In this document: in pieces, positions 22,133 to 31,500 of the stretch
Position numbering within the stretch: the stretch's first letter is position 1
Layout of the letters: each line of letters starts with the position of its first letter
Source: Bifidobacterium tibiigranuli
GTDB taxonomy: Bacteria > Actinomycetota > Actinomycetes > Actinomycetales > Bifidobacteriaceae
Reading direction: 5' to 3'
Assembly (NCBI RefSeq): GCF_009371885.1
Contig: NZ_QLZA01000001.1
Span: 62,001-126,000, forward strand
DNA: 64,000 bases
Made by a program: the position numbers and the translations under genes
Notes under the pieces: generated by a model
The model's database searches: none
Told to the model about the DNA's origin: nothing
The model's input: only the letters and a program-made list of their open reading frames with translations

Positions 22133-23424
22133 TGGTCGCGTTCTCCGATTCGCATGGACTGATTCTCAAGGGCGCCGGTTCGCCGGAAACCGTCACAGGG
22201 CAGGTGCAGGGCACTGCGACGACGCTATACACCGACGTCGAGGACAGCTATGTCGGCACCCTTTCGGCGCAGGAGGTATGGCGCACGCAGCCATCCGTGC
22301 GCAAGGTAGTCGGATTCATCGCCCGATCGGTCGCCGCACTGCCATGGAAGGTATATGTGCGCGCCGACGACAACGACCGTCCACGCATCTCCGACAGCCC
22401 CGCGGAGCAGCTGCTCCGACAGCCGCAGCCATGGGTCAACGGGTACGAGCTGGTACGCAATCTCGTCATAGACAAGCTCCTGTACGACCGGTTCTGCGCC
22501 ATCTGGGTGCCCGGCGGCTTCGGTCTGCACCGCATCCCGCCCCGACTCGTGGTCACGCGTTCCGACATGGGCATCGACGAGCCTACCGAGATCCAGATCA
22601 ACCTCGACGGACGCCTCCTCGACCTGTCTCAGAACCCCGAGGTCGCCGTCGCCATGGGCATCGGGTGGAGCGAGTTCGACGCCATGGGCATCAGCCCGCT
22701 CGTCACATTGAGCCAGATACTCCAGGAGCAGCGCCGTTCCGTCGCCTGGAGGTCAGCCCAGTGGGAGCGCACGCCGAAGTTCTCGGGCGTACTCACTCGG
22801 CCCATCGACGCCAAATGGTCGAACGATTCTCGCGCCAGATTCAAGGAGGACTGGAAGGAGTTCTCCGCCGGCAAGGCTGGCGCCACCCCGATCCTCGAGG
22901 ACGGGATGACGTACGCGAAGATCGGCGACACCATCAGCCCCAAGGACGCGCTCGACATCGAGGGCAGACGGCTGTCCGACGTCGAGGTGTGCAGCTTCTT
23001 CCACATCGCACCCGAACTGGTCGGGGCCCGTGCCGGCAGCTATGCAAGCGTGGCCGCGTTTCGCGAGATGCTCTACGGCCCCGGCGTCGGTCCGATCATC
23101 ACCGAACTCGAATCGGCCTTCAACGCCCACATCGTGCCGGCCATGGACCCACGTCCCGGCGTGTACGCATCACTGGACCGCGAGGAGGCCATCAACGGCT
23201 CGTTCATCGAGCAGGCGGACTTCCTCCAGACATCCACCGGCGGCCCCTGGATGACGCGAAACGAGGCCCGAGGACGCATGGACATGCCGTCGATGCCGGG
23301 CGGAGACGAACTCATCACGCCGCTCAACGTCACCGCCGGAGGCCAGGCGTCACCCACCGACTCCGGATCCCAGAACATCAAACCCGGCGCTCCGGCACAC
23401 GCGCCGCGCCCTTCGGAGAATTGA
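22132..23424 (+). CDS. Portal protein (HK97 family)
   Basis: 430 aa from ATG 22132. Typical elements: VWRTQPSVRKVVGFIARSVA, LPWKVYVR, the lid DKLLYDRFCAIWV, SPLVTLSQILQEQRR, and the C-terminal FHIAPELVGARAGSYASVAA motif. It forms the dodecameric gateway for DNA at the head vertex. Confidence 0.93.
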   Translation: MVAFSDSHGLILKGAGSPETVTGQVQGTATTLYTDVEDSYVGTLSAQEVWRTQPSVRKVVGFIARSVAALPWKVYVRADDNDRPRISDSPAEQLLRQPQPWVNGYELVRNLVIDKLLYDRFCAIWVPGGFGLHRIPPRLVVTRSDMGIDEPTEIQINLDGRLLDLSQNPEVAVAMGIGWSEFDAMGISPLVTLSQILQEQRRSVAWRSAQWERTPKFSGVLTRPIDAKWSNDSRARFKEDWKEFSAGKAGATPILEDGMTYAKIGDTISPKDALDIEGRRLSDVEVCSFFHIAPELVGARAGSYASVAAFREMLYGPGVGPIITELESAFNAHIVPAMDPRPGVYASLDREEAINGSFIEQADFLQTSTGGPWMTRNEARGRMDMPSMPGGDELITPLNVTAGGQASPTDSGSQNIKPGAPAHAPRPSEN

Positions 23425-23433
23425 GGAAAACAC

Positions 23434-24180
23434 ATGGACATGAAGCATCTGACCTTCAAGACCGACTTCAAGACCGCCGACGCCAATGACGACAAAGGCG
23501 AGTTCGACGCGCTCGTATCGGTCTTCGGCGTGACGGATTCGCAGAGCGAGGTAGTTGACAAGGGCGCGTTCGACGGCGCGCTCAACCGGCTGCAGGCCAA
23601 AGGCGGCGCCATGCCGATCCTCTGGTCGCACCAGTGGAACGACATGAAGAGCGTGCTCGGGTCCGCTCAGGCCGAACAGACCGATACGGGACTGCTCGTG
23701 CACGCGACCCTCGACATGACGAACCCGGAATCCGTACGAGCCCTGCACCTCATGAAATCCGGTCTCGTCAACGAGTTCTCGATCGGCGGGATGGTGCCCC
23801 GAGGCACCGCTGTGACGAAATCGGAGGGTGGACGGATCGTCCGGCACCTCAAGGAATTCGACCTCGTCGAGGTGTCCCTCGTGCTGAAGGGAGCAAACCC
23901 AGCCACCCGGCTCATCGACGTGAAAAGCGCCGCCGATGACGAGGACGCCTCCCACAGCCTGGCCGAGAACCTGAAATCCATCCACCAACAGCTTGGCGAC
24001 GCCATCGAGGAAGCGGAAGCGCACCCCGCGGGCGGAACCGAAACCCCGCCGCCATCCGACGACGGGAACACAGACGAGGCGACCCGCAAGACGGCCGCCG
24101 CAACCATTTCCAGGCGGCGCGCCACTGCGCTCCTGGCGTTACAGGCCGAGCTTGCCCGGCCAGAGGGGAGTCGGGCATGA
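23434..24180 (+). CDS. HK97-family prohead protease
   Basis: 248 aa. Catalytic-type features: GEFDALVSVFGVTDSQSEVV, MPILWSHQW (His), MKSGLVNEFSIGG (Ser) and FDLVEVSLVLKGANP. The C-terminal ~80 residues are acidic and low in complexity and may serve as a scaffold. It cleaves the capsid delta domain during maturation and overlaps the capsid gene by 4 bp. Confidence 0.92.
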   Translation: MDMKHLTFKTDFKTADANDDKGEFDALVSVFGVTDSQSEVVDKGAFDGALNRLQAKGGAMPILWSHQWNDMKSVLGSAQAEQTDTGLLVHATLDMTNPESVRALHLMKSGLVNEFSIGGMVPRGTAVTKSEGGRIVRHLKEFDLVEVSLVLKGANPATRLIDVKSAADDEDASHSLAENLKSIHQQLGDAIEEAEAHPAGGTETPPPSDDGNTDEATRKTAAATISRRRATALLALQAELARPEGSRA

Positions 24181-25466
24181 ACCCGGACGAAAAACTCAAG
24201 TCGCTCCTGACCGAGGCCACCACCTTGCAGGCCAAGATCAAGGACAACAAGGCCGACGACGCCGACTACACGCGCGTCGACGAGCTCACCGGCGAAATCA
24301 AGGACGTGCGCGGCAAGATCGACTCCGCCAATCGCTTCGCCGCCGAATTCAAGGCGGCCGGCGCGCTCCAGGCCGGCAAGGACACCAAAGGGAACCAGGA
24401 CCCTGCGCCCGACGTCACCCAGGCGGCGACGCTCGGCGAATTCGTCGTCAAGAGCCTTGGTGAGGACGGATTCAAGCGCCTCAAGGGTGGCTCCACAGTC
24501 ACCGCCCCGGTATTCAAGGCCGCATCCGACGCGCACACCACCCCGCAGGAGCTGGTGTCCGGATTCCTCACCACCTACGACCCGAACATCGTCCACGGAT
24601 ACCGCCGACCGCTCGTCACCAGCCTGCTCGGAACCGGAGCGGTGAGCGGAACCTCGATCACCTACTTCGTGGAATCCGCCACGGTCGAAGGAGGATTCGC
24701 CAACGTCAAGGAAGGAGCCCAGAAGCCTCAACTGCACATCGCGGACCCCACACCCGTGACCGACAACGTCCACAAGATCGCCGCATGGTTCGCCGTCTCC
24801 GACGAAATGACCACCGACCTGCCCTTCTGGCAGTCCGAAATCGACCAGCGCGGACTCTACCTGCTCGGCCTGTACGAGGAGGACCAGCTACTCAACGGCG
24901 ACGGCACCGGCGACAACATCCTCGGCCTGCTCAAACGGCCGGGAATCCAGACCGAAGCAGTCGACACCACCAGCGGATCCAAGGATACGCCAGCCGACGC
25001 GATCTTCCGCGCAGGAACCGACATCCGCACCGCCCGCGGCCTCGAACCAGACGGACTCATCCTCAACCCGGCCGACTATCAGGCCATCCGCCTCGCCAAG
25101 GACGCCAACGGCCAGTACTTCGCCGGCGGACCATGGTCAGGCGCCTACGGCATGGGATCCGTCACCGCACCCCAATCAGCCGCCACCTACCCGTCCACCA
25201 TCCCCAACTCGCCCAGCCTGTGGGGCATCCCCACCATCGTCAGCCCCGCCGTCGCCAAAGGCACCGCAGTGGTTGGAGCGTTCCGCGTGGCCGCCACCGT
25301 ATACCGCAAGAACGGCCTGCAGACCAAACTTGACCCCTACACCCTCATGACGGCCAACCAGATCCGCACCGTCATCGAGGAACGTCTCGCCCTCGCCGTA
25401 CGACTCCCCGCCGCCATCGTGACGGTCGACCTCGGCACCGCCGGAACCACAACCCCCGGCAAGTGA
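24177..25466 (+). CDS. Major capsid protein (HK97 fold)
   Basis: 429 aa. A helical delta/scaffold region (residues ~1-80, EKLKSLLTEATTLQAKI), a hinge, then the HK97 fold: VSGFLTTYDPNIVHGYRRPL, the E-loop SITYFVESATVEGG, spine helix DLPFWQSEIDQRGLYLLG, QLLNGDGTGDNILGLL, and the P-domain/C-terminal TLMTANQIRTVIEERLALAV. Upstream protease and long delta region agree. Confidence 0.95.
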   Translation: MNPDEKLKSLLTEATTLQAKIKDNKADDADYTRVDELTGEIKDVRGKIDSANRFAAEFKAAGALQAGKDTKGNQDPAPDVTQAATLGEFVVKSLGEDGFKRLKGGSTVTAPVFKAASDAHTTPQELVSGFLTTYDPNIVHGYRRPLVTSLLGTGAVSGTSITYFVESATVEGGFANVKEGAQKPQLHIADPTPVTDNVHKIAAWFAVSDEMTTDLPFWQSEIDQRGLYLLGLYEEDQLLNGDGTGDNILGLLKRPGIQTEAVDTTSGSKDTPADAIFRAGTDIRTARGLEPDGLILNPADYQAIRLAKDANGQYFAGGPWSGAYGMGSVTAPQSAATYPSTIPNSPSLWGIPTIVSPAVAKGTAVVGAFRVAATVYRKNGLQTKLDPYTLMTANQIRTVIEERLALAVRLPAAIVTVDLGTAGTTTPGK

Positions 25467-25474
25467 GATGACCA

Positions 25475-26047
25475 ATGACGGGAGATGACCAGACCGAGCA
25501 GAAATACGAGGGGATGACGCCTCTGGCCCTTCCCGCCCTACTCGCCCAGAAACTCGACGTCACCGAGGACGACGCGCCGATGCTGCTCGCACTAGACCTC
25601 GCCAGCGCCAGATTCCGAGGCCAGACCAACAACCCGATCTCCCTGACCACCGAAACGGTCACGCTCGACGCCCACGGCACACGCACCCTGCTCCTGCCCT
25701 TCACACCCCTCGTGGACGTGCAGGCGCTCGCCGTCGGCGGAGTGACGTACGGGCCGGGAGGCTTCGAGTGGAGCGCGGCGGGAATCCTGCGCTTTCCTGA
25801 TCCCATCGCCGACCGCTGGCGCACTGTCGAACTGACGTGCACGCACGGATACGCGGAGATCCCGCAGGACGTGCAGGAGGCGGTCCTCGACCAGGCGACG
25901 GCCATGTACCCGGTGCTTTCGGGCAACGCGTACACGTCGTACACCACCGGCACCGAGTCGCGCTCTTTCAACACGCAGCTGCAGGTCGGCTACTCGGCAC
26001 AGTGGAGCGCGTGCGTGCAGAAATACCGGGTGACGGGCTCATGGTGA
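25475..26047 (+). CDS. Head-tail connector (gp6-like adaptor)
   Basis: 190 aa. An N-terminal helical bundle (DDAPMLLALDLASARFRGQT), a beta domain (TVTLDAHGTRTLLLPFTPLV, VQALAVGGVTYG) and a C-terminal helix (VQEAVLDQATAMYPV) are typical of the adaptor ring beneath the portal. Ends with a 7-bp overlap into the next gene. Confidence 0.75.
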   Translation: MTGDDQTEQKYEGMTPLALPALLAQKLDVTEDDAPMLLALDLASARFRGQTNNPISLTTETVTLDAHGTRTLLLPFTPLVDVQALAVGGVTYGPGGFEWSAAGILRFPDPIADRWRTVELTCTHGYAEIPQDVQEAVLDQATAMYPVLSGNAYTSYTTGTESRSFNTQLQVGYSAQWSACVQKYRVTGSW

Positions 26048-26394
26048 CGGACATCCTGCACCGCGAGACGGTCACGTTCACGGTCCCCGGCAGGCCCGTC
26101 ATGGGCCCCGACGGGGAACCCGTTCCCACTGCGAACACCGTCAGCCTCACCGGATGCAACATCCAGCCGGTTGTGGCGATGGGCGACGACACGTACCTCG
26201 GCCAGGTCACGCAAGAGCGCTGGCGGCTCAACTCGCCGAACGGCGTGCATCTGACGGACCTCGGGGTGACTCCCGACAGCATCGTCTCGTGGCGCGGACA
26301 GACCCTGTCCATCAGTGGCGTGATCGGCGAGTGGTACCCCGGCGACCGCATGCTCGCGCATTCCGAGATCTATCTGGTCAAAGGCGGTGGATGA
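26041..26394 (+). CDS. Head closure / stopper protein
   Basis: 117 aa, beta-rich: HRETVTFTVPGRPVMGPDG, PDSIVSWRGQTLSISGVIG, EIYLVKGGG. Position after the adaptor and length fit the stopper ring that closes the filled head. Assigned mainly by order. Confidence 0.65.
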   Translation: MVTDILHRETVTFTVPGRPVMGPDGEPVPTANTVSLTGCNIQPVVAMGDDTYLGQVTQERWRLNSPNGVHLTDLGVTPDSIVSWRGQTLSISGVIGEWYPGDRMLAHSEIYLVKGGG

Positions 26395-26717
26395 TGCCCA
26401 TTCCGTACGTTCCCGACGGTTCCATCATTGAGCAGGCCGCCCAGTCGGACGAGGTGCGCCGCGTATTGTACGAGGAGGCCCAGCGTCTTCTTCCCATAGC
26501 CCAGCGCATCGCCTACCAAGAGAACGCCACCCAATTCGGCGACAGCCTGCACATCGAGACCGGCACCCGCCCCGGTATCAAGGCCAAGCAGGGCCTGAAA
26601 CGTCCCTACGCAAGGGTCATCGCCGACAGCGAGGACGCCGAAGCGCAGGAGTACGGCACCTCGCAGAAACAGAAGACCATGATACTCGGCCGGGCCGTCG
26701 CCCAACTGGGGGACTGA
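26391..26717 (+). CDS. Neck/tail-completion protein
   Basis: 108 aa from paired ATGs at 26391. Helical N-terminus (DEVRRVLYEEAQRLLPIAQR), then PYARVIADSEDAEAQEYGTS, the EYG-type motif seen in HK97 gp10-like neck proteins. It lies between the stopper and the tail terminator. Confidence 0.65.
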   Translation: MMPIPYVPDGSIIEQAAQSDEVRRVLYEEAQRLLPIAQRIAYQENATQFGDSLHIETGTRPGIKAKQGLKRPYARVIADSEDAEAQEYGTSQKQKTMILGRAVAQLGD

Positions 26718-27112
26718 TGCTCACCTACACTCACCCATTCCCCATCCACGTGCAGCTGGTGCGCCACTGGCTCATGGACCAGCTGCACATGGACGTGTGG
26801 ACACGCACGCCCAATGACATGACGGCGATTCTGCCGGTCGTCAAGGTCGGCGGCTCCCCATCCGGCTGGGCCGACGGCTACACGCGCTCGGCCAGCATCG
26901 ACATCGACCTGTTCACAGCTAGTCAGGGCGACATGGACCGGCTCTCGCAGCAGGCCGACATGGCGATGCTGCGCCTCGCCGGCAACGGCAACTCATACGG
27001 GTACGTGGACGACGTGACCGGGGGATCATTCGCCGCCGTCGACTACGGCGACCCCGACCTGCTGCGCTATGTCGCCACCTACTCGCTCACCATGCGGCCA
27101 ACAGCCAACTAG
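26717..27112 (+). CDS. Tail terminator protein
   Basis: 131 aa: TYTHPFPIHVQLVRHWLMDQ, LPVVKVGGSPSGWADGYTR, SIDIDLFTASQGDMDRL, VATYSLTMRPTAN. The alpha-beta layout with a final beta hairpin is typical of the ring that caps the tail tube. Order supports it. Confidence 0.7.
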   Translation: MLTYTHPFPIHVQLVRHWLMDQLHMDVWTRTPNDMTAILPVVKVGGSPSGWADGYTRSASIDIDLFTASQGDMDRLSQQADMAMLRLAGNGNSYGYVDDVTGGSFAAVDYGDPDLLRYVATYSLTMRPTAN

Positions 27113-27145
27113 ACAACAAACAAACAATCCAATCAAGGAGACACC

Positions 27146-27787
27146 ATGACAGACCCAGCACCCACCTTCGCCCCGGTAAGCAGCCAGCTCGCCGACAATT
27201 CCAGCTACGTGCGCAAGCACGGCACATCACTGCTCGCAGTCGCCGACTATTCGACTCCAATGCCCACAAGCTTCTTCGACGCCACTACCGGCAATCCAAT
27301 CGTACTGCCCACTGGATTCATGAACCTCGGATACGTGAGCACCAAGGGATTCACGCTCAAGAAGGACATGAAGTCCGACGACACGACCATGCTGCAGGAC
27401 CTCGACCCGGTGCGAAGCGACCTGTCCAGCAGCACGCGCACGCTCGCCGCCGAATTCGGCGAGTCGAGCGCATGGGTCAAAAGCCTCACGGCCGGCATCC
27501 CCGTATCCGCATGGCCCGCACAGAATAGCGCCAAGTGGAGCATCGACGAGCAGGGCACGAAGGAATACCCCTACCTGCGGCTCCTGCTCCTGTCCCAGGA
27601 CGGCGTAAGCGACCAGGCAGTCTATCGCGTCGAAGCCGCATACCGGGCCAAGATCACCGACGTCGCTGACCGCACCATGAACCGCAGCGACCCAGAGGTC
27701 GAAGCCGTCACGTTCACCTGCTACAAGGACCCACTGCTCTTAGGCAAGTCCTACCACGAGGAATCCGCGCCGGCAGTCCACGCCTGA
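27146..27787 (+). CDS. Major tail (tube) protein
   Basis: 213 aa; AAGGAG before the ATG. Features include FMNLGYVSTKGFTLKKDMKS, an STRTLAAEFGES segment, and LLLLSQDGVSDQAVYRVEAA. The ~35-bp spacers on both sides with own ribosome binding sites suggest high expression. Forms the tail tube. Confidence 0.85.
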   Translation: MTDPAPTFAPVSSQLADNSSYVRKHGTSLLAVADYSTPMPTSFFDATTGNPIVLPTGFMNLGYVSTKGFTLKKDMKSDDTTMLQDLDPVRSDLSSSTRTLAAEFGESSAWVKSLTAGIPVSAWPAQNSAKWSIDEQGTKEYPYLRLLLLSQDGVSDQAVYRVEAAYRAKITDVADRTMNRSDPEVEAVTFTCYKDPLLLGKSYHEESAPAVHA

Positions 27788-27820
27788 GCCGCACAGCAAG
27801 CAATCATCTAAGGAGCATCA

Positions 27821-28165
27821 ATGACCGCAATCTCAATGAGCCAGATCATCGGCAAATACAAGGAGACCCACCCCGAGGTCCGCGAATACACGGAGATCCT
27901 CGTGGGCGAAGGCAAAAACGCCAAGAAGTTCAAAATCAAGCATCCGGTCTACCGGACGAACGAGGAGAACCGGCGCATCAAACGCTCCGCCGACGCGGGC
28001 GGCGACGACCTCGTGAAAGCCATCCTCGGCGACGACGAGTACGAAGCATTCATCGCCGCCGGCGGGCAGGACAACGCGATCCTCATGCTCCTGCAGCTCA
28101 TGAGCGAAAACGACCTGCCCGCCATGGTCGCCCCGGACTCCGAGGGAAAAGACCAAGACGACTAG
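27821..28165 (+). CDS. Tail assembly chaperone, short form (gpG-like)
   Basis: 114 aa, strongly charged: YKETHPEVREYTEILVGE, KHPVYRTNEENRRIKR, ILGDDEYEAFIAAGGQ. The position before the tape measure gene is diagnostic. Its last codons contain the slippery heptamer GGGAAAA, and a fused longer form is predicted. Confidence 0.85.
   Translation: MTAISMSQIIGKYKETHPEVREYTEILVGEGKNAKKFKIKHPVYRTNEENRRIKRSADAGGDDLVKAILGDDEYEAFIAAGGQDNAILMLLQLMSENDLPAMVAPDSEGKDQDD
28144..28150 (+). promoter_or_regulatory. Programmed -1 frameshift site GGGAAAA
   Basis: In the gpG frame it reads G GGA AAA, an exact X-XXY-YYZ slippery heptamer, five codons before the stop. After a -1 slip the ribosome reads into the frame of 28177-28542 without a stop. 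Confidence 0.85.
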
Positions 28166-28176
28166 CCCTACTCGAC

Positions 28177-28542
28177 ATGGCATTCCAGCTGCTCGACAAC
28201 CACGGCAAGCCCGAGGAGCTGGAAGCACGCCTATGCAAGGAATACGCGCCGCGCGACCCCATCCGCGAATTCTGGGAGGGTCGGCTCACCCTCAGAGGAC
28301 TGAACGCCCTGATCGGCGGACTGTCCGCATGGTCGGACCGCGAATGGCTCCTATGGAACGTGGAAAGCCGACTGCGCGAGCGCATACTCCAAGCGCACAA
28401 CGCCATCTACGAGGATCCCATCAGCCAGGACGACATCAACTACCTGCCCAACCCCGATAAGACCGACGACGAGCCGGAGCCGGAAGACACCCAATCCACC
28501 ATGCTGCTCGACAAGGCGGCCGCAATCATGTTCGGAGGCTAG
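28177..28542 (+). CDS. Tail assembly chaperone extension (gpT-like, expressed by -1 frameshift)
   Basis: 121 aa if started at ATG 28177, but more likely made as a ~240-aa fusion with gpG through the heptamer at 28144-28150. It has GMAF-like start MAFQLLDNHGKPEELEARLC, a helical centre and an acidic end (PDKTDDEPEPEDTQ). The frame is -1 relative to gpG. Ends 2 bp before the tape measure ATG. Confidence 0.85.
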   Translation: MAFQLLDNHGKPEELEARLCKEYAPRDPIREFWEGRLTLRGLNALIGGLSAWSDREWLLWNVESRLRERILQAHNAIYEDPISQDDINYLPNPDKTDDEPEPEDTQSTMLLDKAAAIMFGG

Positions 28543-28544
28543 CC

Positions 28545-31500
28545 ATGGCAGGAAGAGCAGCATGGGTCGACGTCATGCCCAACATGAGCCTGTTCGCCAA
28601 GACGCTCATGGCCGGCACCAACCAGGCAGCCACCCAAGCCGGCCAGACGGCCGGCAAGAGCTTCGCCGCCAGCATGAACAGCGCATCCAAAAGCGACCTG
28701 CTCAAAACACAGGTCGACGCCATGACCGCCGCCGTCAGCAAAGCCGAACGCGCCACCCTCGACGCTACCCGCAACATCGTCCGAGCCAGAGACCGGCAGA
28801 AAGCCGCCGACCAGCAGGTAGCAGCAGCAGAAGCCCGACTCGCCGAACAAACTCAGAAACACGGAACGGCCAGCAGCCAGGCACTCAAAGCCCAAAGCCA
28901 GCTCACCCAAGCCCAATCCAAAGCCACCACCGCCGCCAACCAGGTCGCCGACGCCGAAAAACAAGTCAGCGCAGCCCACAAAGCCACCACCCAAGCCACC
29001 CAGGCGCTCGCCGGCAAGCAAGCCGAACTCAACGCCGAGGAAGCCAAGACCCCCGGAATCCTCGACAGGTTCGGCGGATCAAGCGAAAAAGCCGGACGAA
29101 GCGCCGGCATATTCGGCAAAGCCGTCAGCGGCGCTCGCAGCATGGTCGGCGCATTGGGCGTGACGATGGGCGCTGTCTCACTGGTGTCGTGGGTGTCGTC
29201 CGGAGTCAAATCGGCCGAGGATTTCCAGAAGCAGATGAATCTGCTGGTGACCGCCGGCGGCGAGGAGGAGTCCGCGCTGGGCGGCGTGGTCAATGGCATC
29301 AAGGGCATCGCGGTGCAGACCGGCATCAGCACCTCGCAGCTCGCCGAGGGCATGTACACGATGGAGAAGGCCCAATTTCGTGGCGCGGATGGCTTGAAGG
29401 TCCTGAAGGCTGCGGCGCAGGGCGCGACGGATGAGCAGGTCGATCTGGGCGTCATGACCAATGCCTTGACCAGCATCATGCGCTCCTACAACATCCCCGC
29501 CTCGCAGGCGTCGAGCGTCACCAACCAATTGGTGGCCGCGTCCGGCGAGGCGAAGACCACGATGCAGCTTTTCGCCGGCAGCCTGTCCACCGTGCTCCCC
29601 GTCGCATCCGCCGCAGGACTCTCATTCGCGCAGGTGGCCGGCGCCATCGCCACGCTCACCAGCCATGGCACGTCGGCCGACGAGGCTACGCAGGAGCTTT
29701 CGAACACCATCCGCGCATTGCAGGCGCCGAACAACGTGGCCATCAGGGAGATGCAGCAGTTCGGCATCAATTCGCTGGACGTGGCGAAGAACCTCGGCAA
29801 GAACGGGCTGACCGGCACCATCGGCTACCTCACCCAGACGATCCTGAAGAACATGGGGCCATCCGGCGTCATCATGCTCAACACGTTCAACCAGTCCAAG
29901 AACGCCGCCAACGACGCAGCCACCATGTTCTCCAAGCTCACGGGCAGCGCCAGGGACCTCGCCAAGGGCGTCATGGACGGGTCGGTGAGCTCCAAATCCT
30001 ACCGCAAGGACCTGCAGTCGCTCACCCCCACGCAGGCGACCCTCGTCGGCCAGTGGAACACCATGTACCAGAAGTCCAAGGGCTTCAACGACCAGCTGAA
30101 ATCCGGCTCGCCCACGGCACAGACCTACACGGACGCATTGAAGAAAATCATGGGCGGAGCCACCGGCATGAACACTGCGCTCATGCTCTCCGGCGGCAGC
30201 ACCAAGACATTCGCCAATAATGTGGCCGGCATCAGCAAATCCGCCAAACAGAACGGCACGGACATCAGCACATGGGCCGAAACCCAGAAGACCGCCCAAG
30301 TGCAAACCGCCCGATTCAACCAGGAGCTCAACGTCTCCCGCATCACCATGGCCTCCAAATTCCTGCCCGCCATTACCGGAATCATGCGCGTCACGACCAA
30401 CGCCGCCACCGGCATCGGAGACTTCGCCAGCAAGCACACGACCCTCATCAAGGCCCTCGCCATCACCACCGCAGCAGTCGGCGGCATGATCATCGGCTAC
30501 AAGGCGTTGCGCGGAGCCATACTGCTCGGCCAGTTCGCGCAGATAATATTCGCGACAGCAACCGGAGGCGCTGCGCTCGCCCAGGATTCGGCGGCCATCA
30601 GCGCCGGAGCGTACGCGACCGCGCAGGGCATCGGCGCGGCGGCATCCACGCTGGCTGCGGGAGCGGCCACCGCGTTCGGTGCGGCGCTCGACTTCGCCAC
30701 CGGGCCCATCGGACTCGTGATAGGCGCGATAGCGCTGCTCGCCGGAGGATTCATCCTCGCCTACAAGCATTCCACCGCATTCCGCAACATCGTCAACGGC
30801 GCATTGGACGGCGTGAAGAATGCGGCCATCGGCGTCGGCCACTTCTTCGCCGGCCCATTCACTGACTTCTTCAAGCGGAGCTGGGGAAAGGTAACCGGAT
30901 TCTTCTCCGGAGCATTCAACTGGGTGAAAAGCAATTTCAAACTCATATTGGAGACCATCGGCGGACTGCTCATAGGCGGCCCCATAGGCGCGGCGTTCGT
31001 GGTGCTGTGGAACAAGAACAAGCAGTTCCGCGACACTATGGCCAATCTGTGGAACGGTTTCGTGAACGTCGTCAAGACCATCGGCAACGGGATAGTGACC
31101 ACGTTCAAGTTCATCATCACGATGATCGCGACTGTGCTCATCACTCCATGGGTGCTGGCATGGCATCAGATGGAGCAGCCGGTCACATGGCTCTGGCACA
31201 ACGTCATCGAACCAGCATTCAACGGCATAAAGAATACGATAAGCGCAGCATGGAGCATCGTCAAGACCACGGTCATCGACGCATGGAACAACGAGCTGCG
31301 AATATGGGGCGCCGTATTCACATGGCTCAATGCGAGCATCGTGCAGCCGGTCTGGAACGCCATCCGAACCGCGTTCAGCACAAGCTGGAATTGGATACGC
31401 GACAATGTCATCACTCCATGGGACAACGCGGTGTCCGTCATGGGCAATGTTCTCAGATGGCTGTGGAACGGCATCGTCGTACCCGCATGGAACGGTATGA

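Noticed and set aside
20407..23489. Long alternative frames inside the terminase and portal genes (315, 403 and the upstream part of the 659-aa frame)
   Set aside because: Arg/Pro/His-rich shadow frames of the true genes; the portal starts at 22132.
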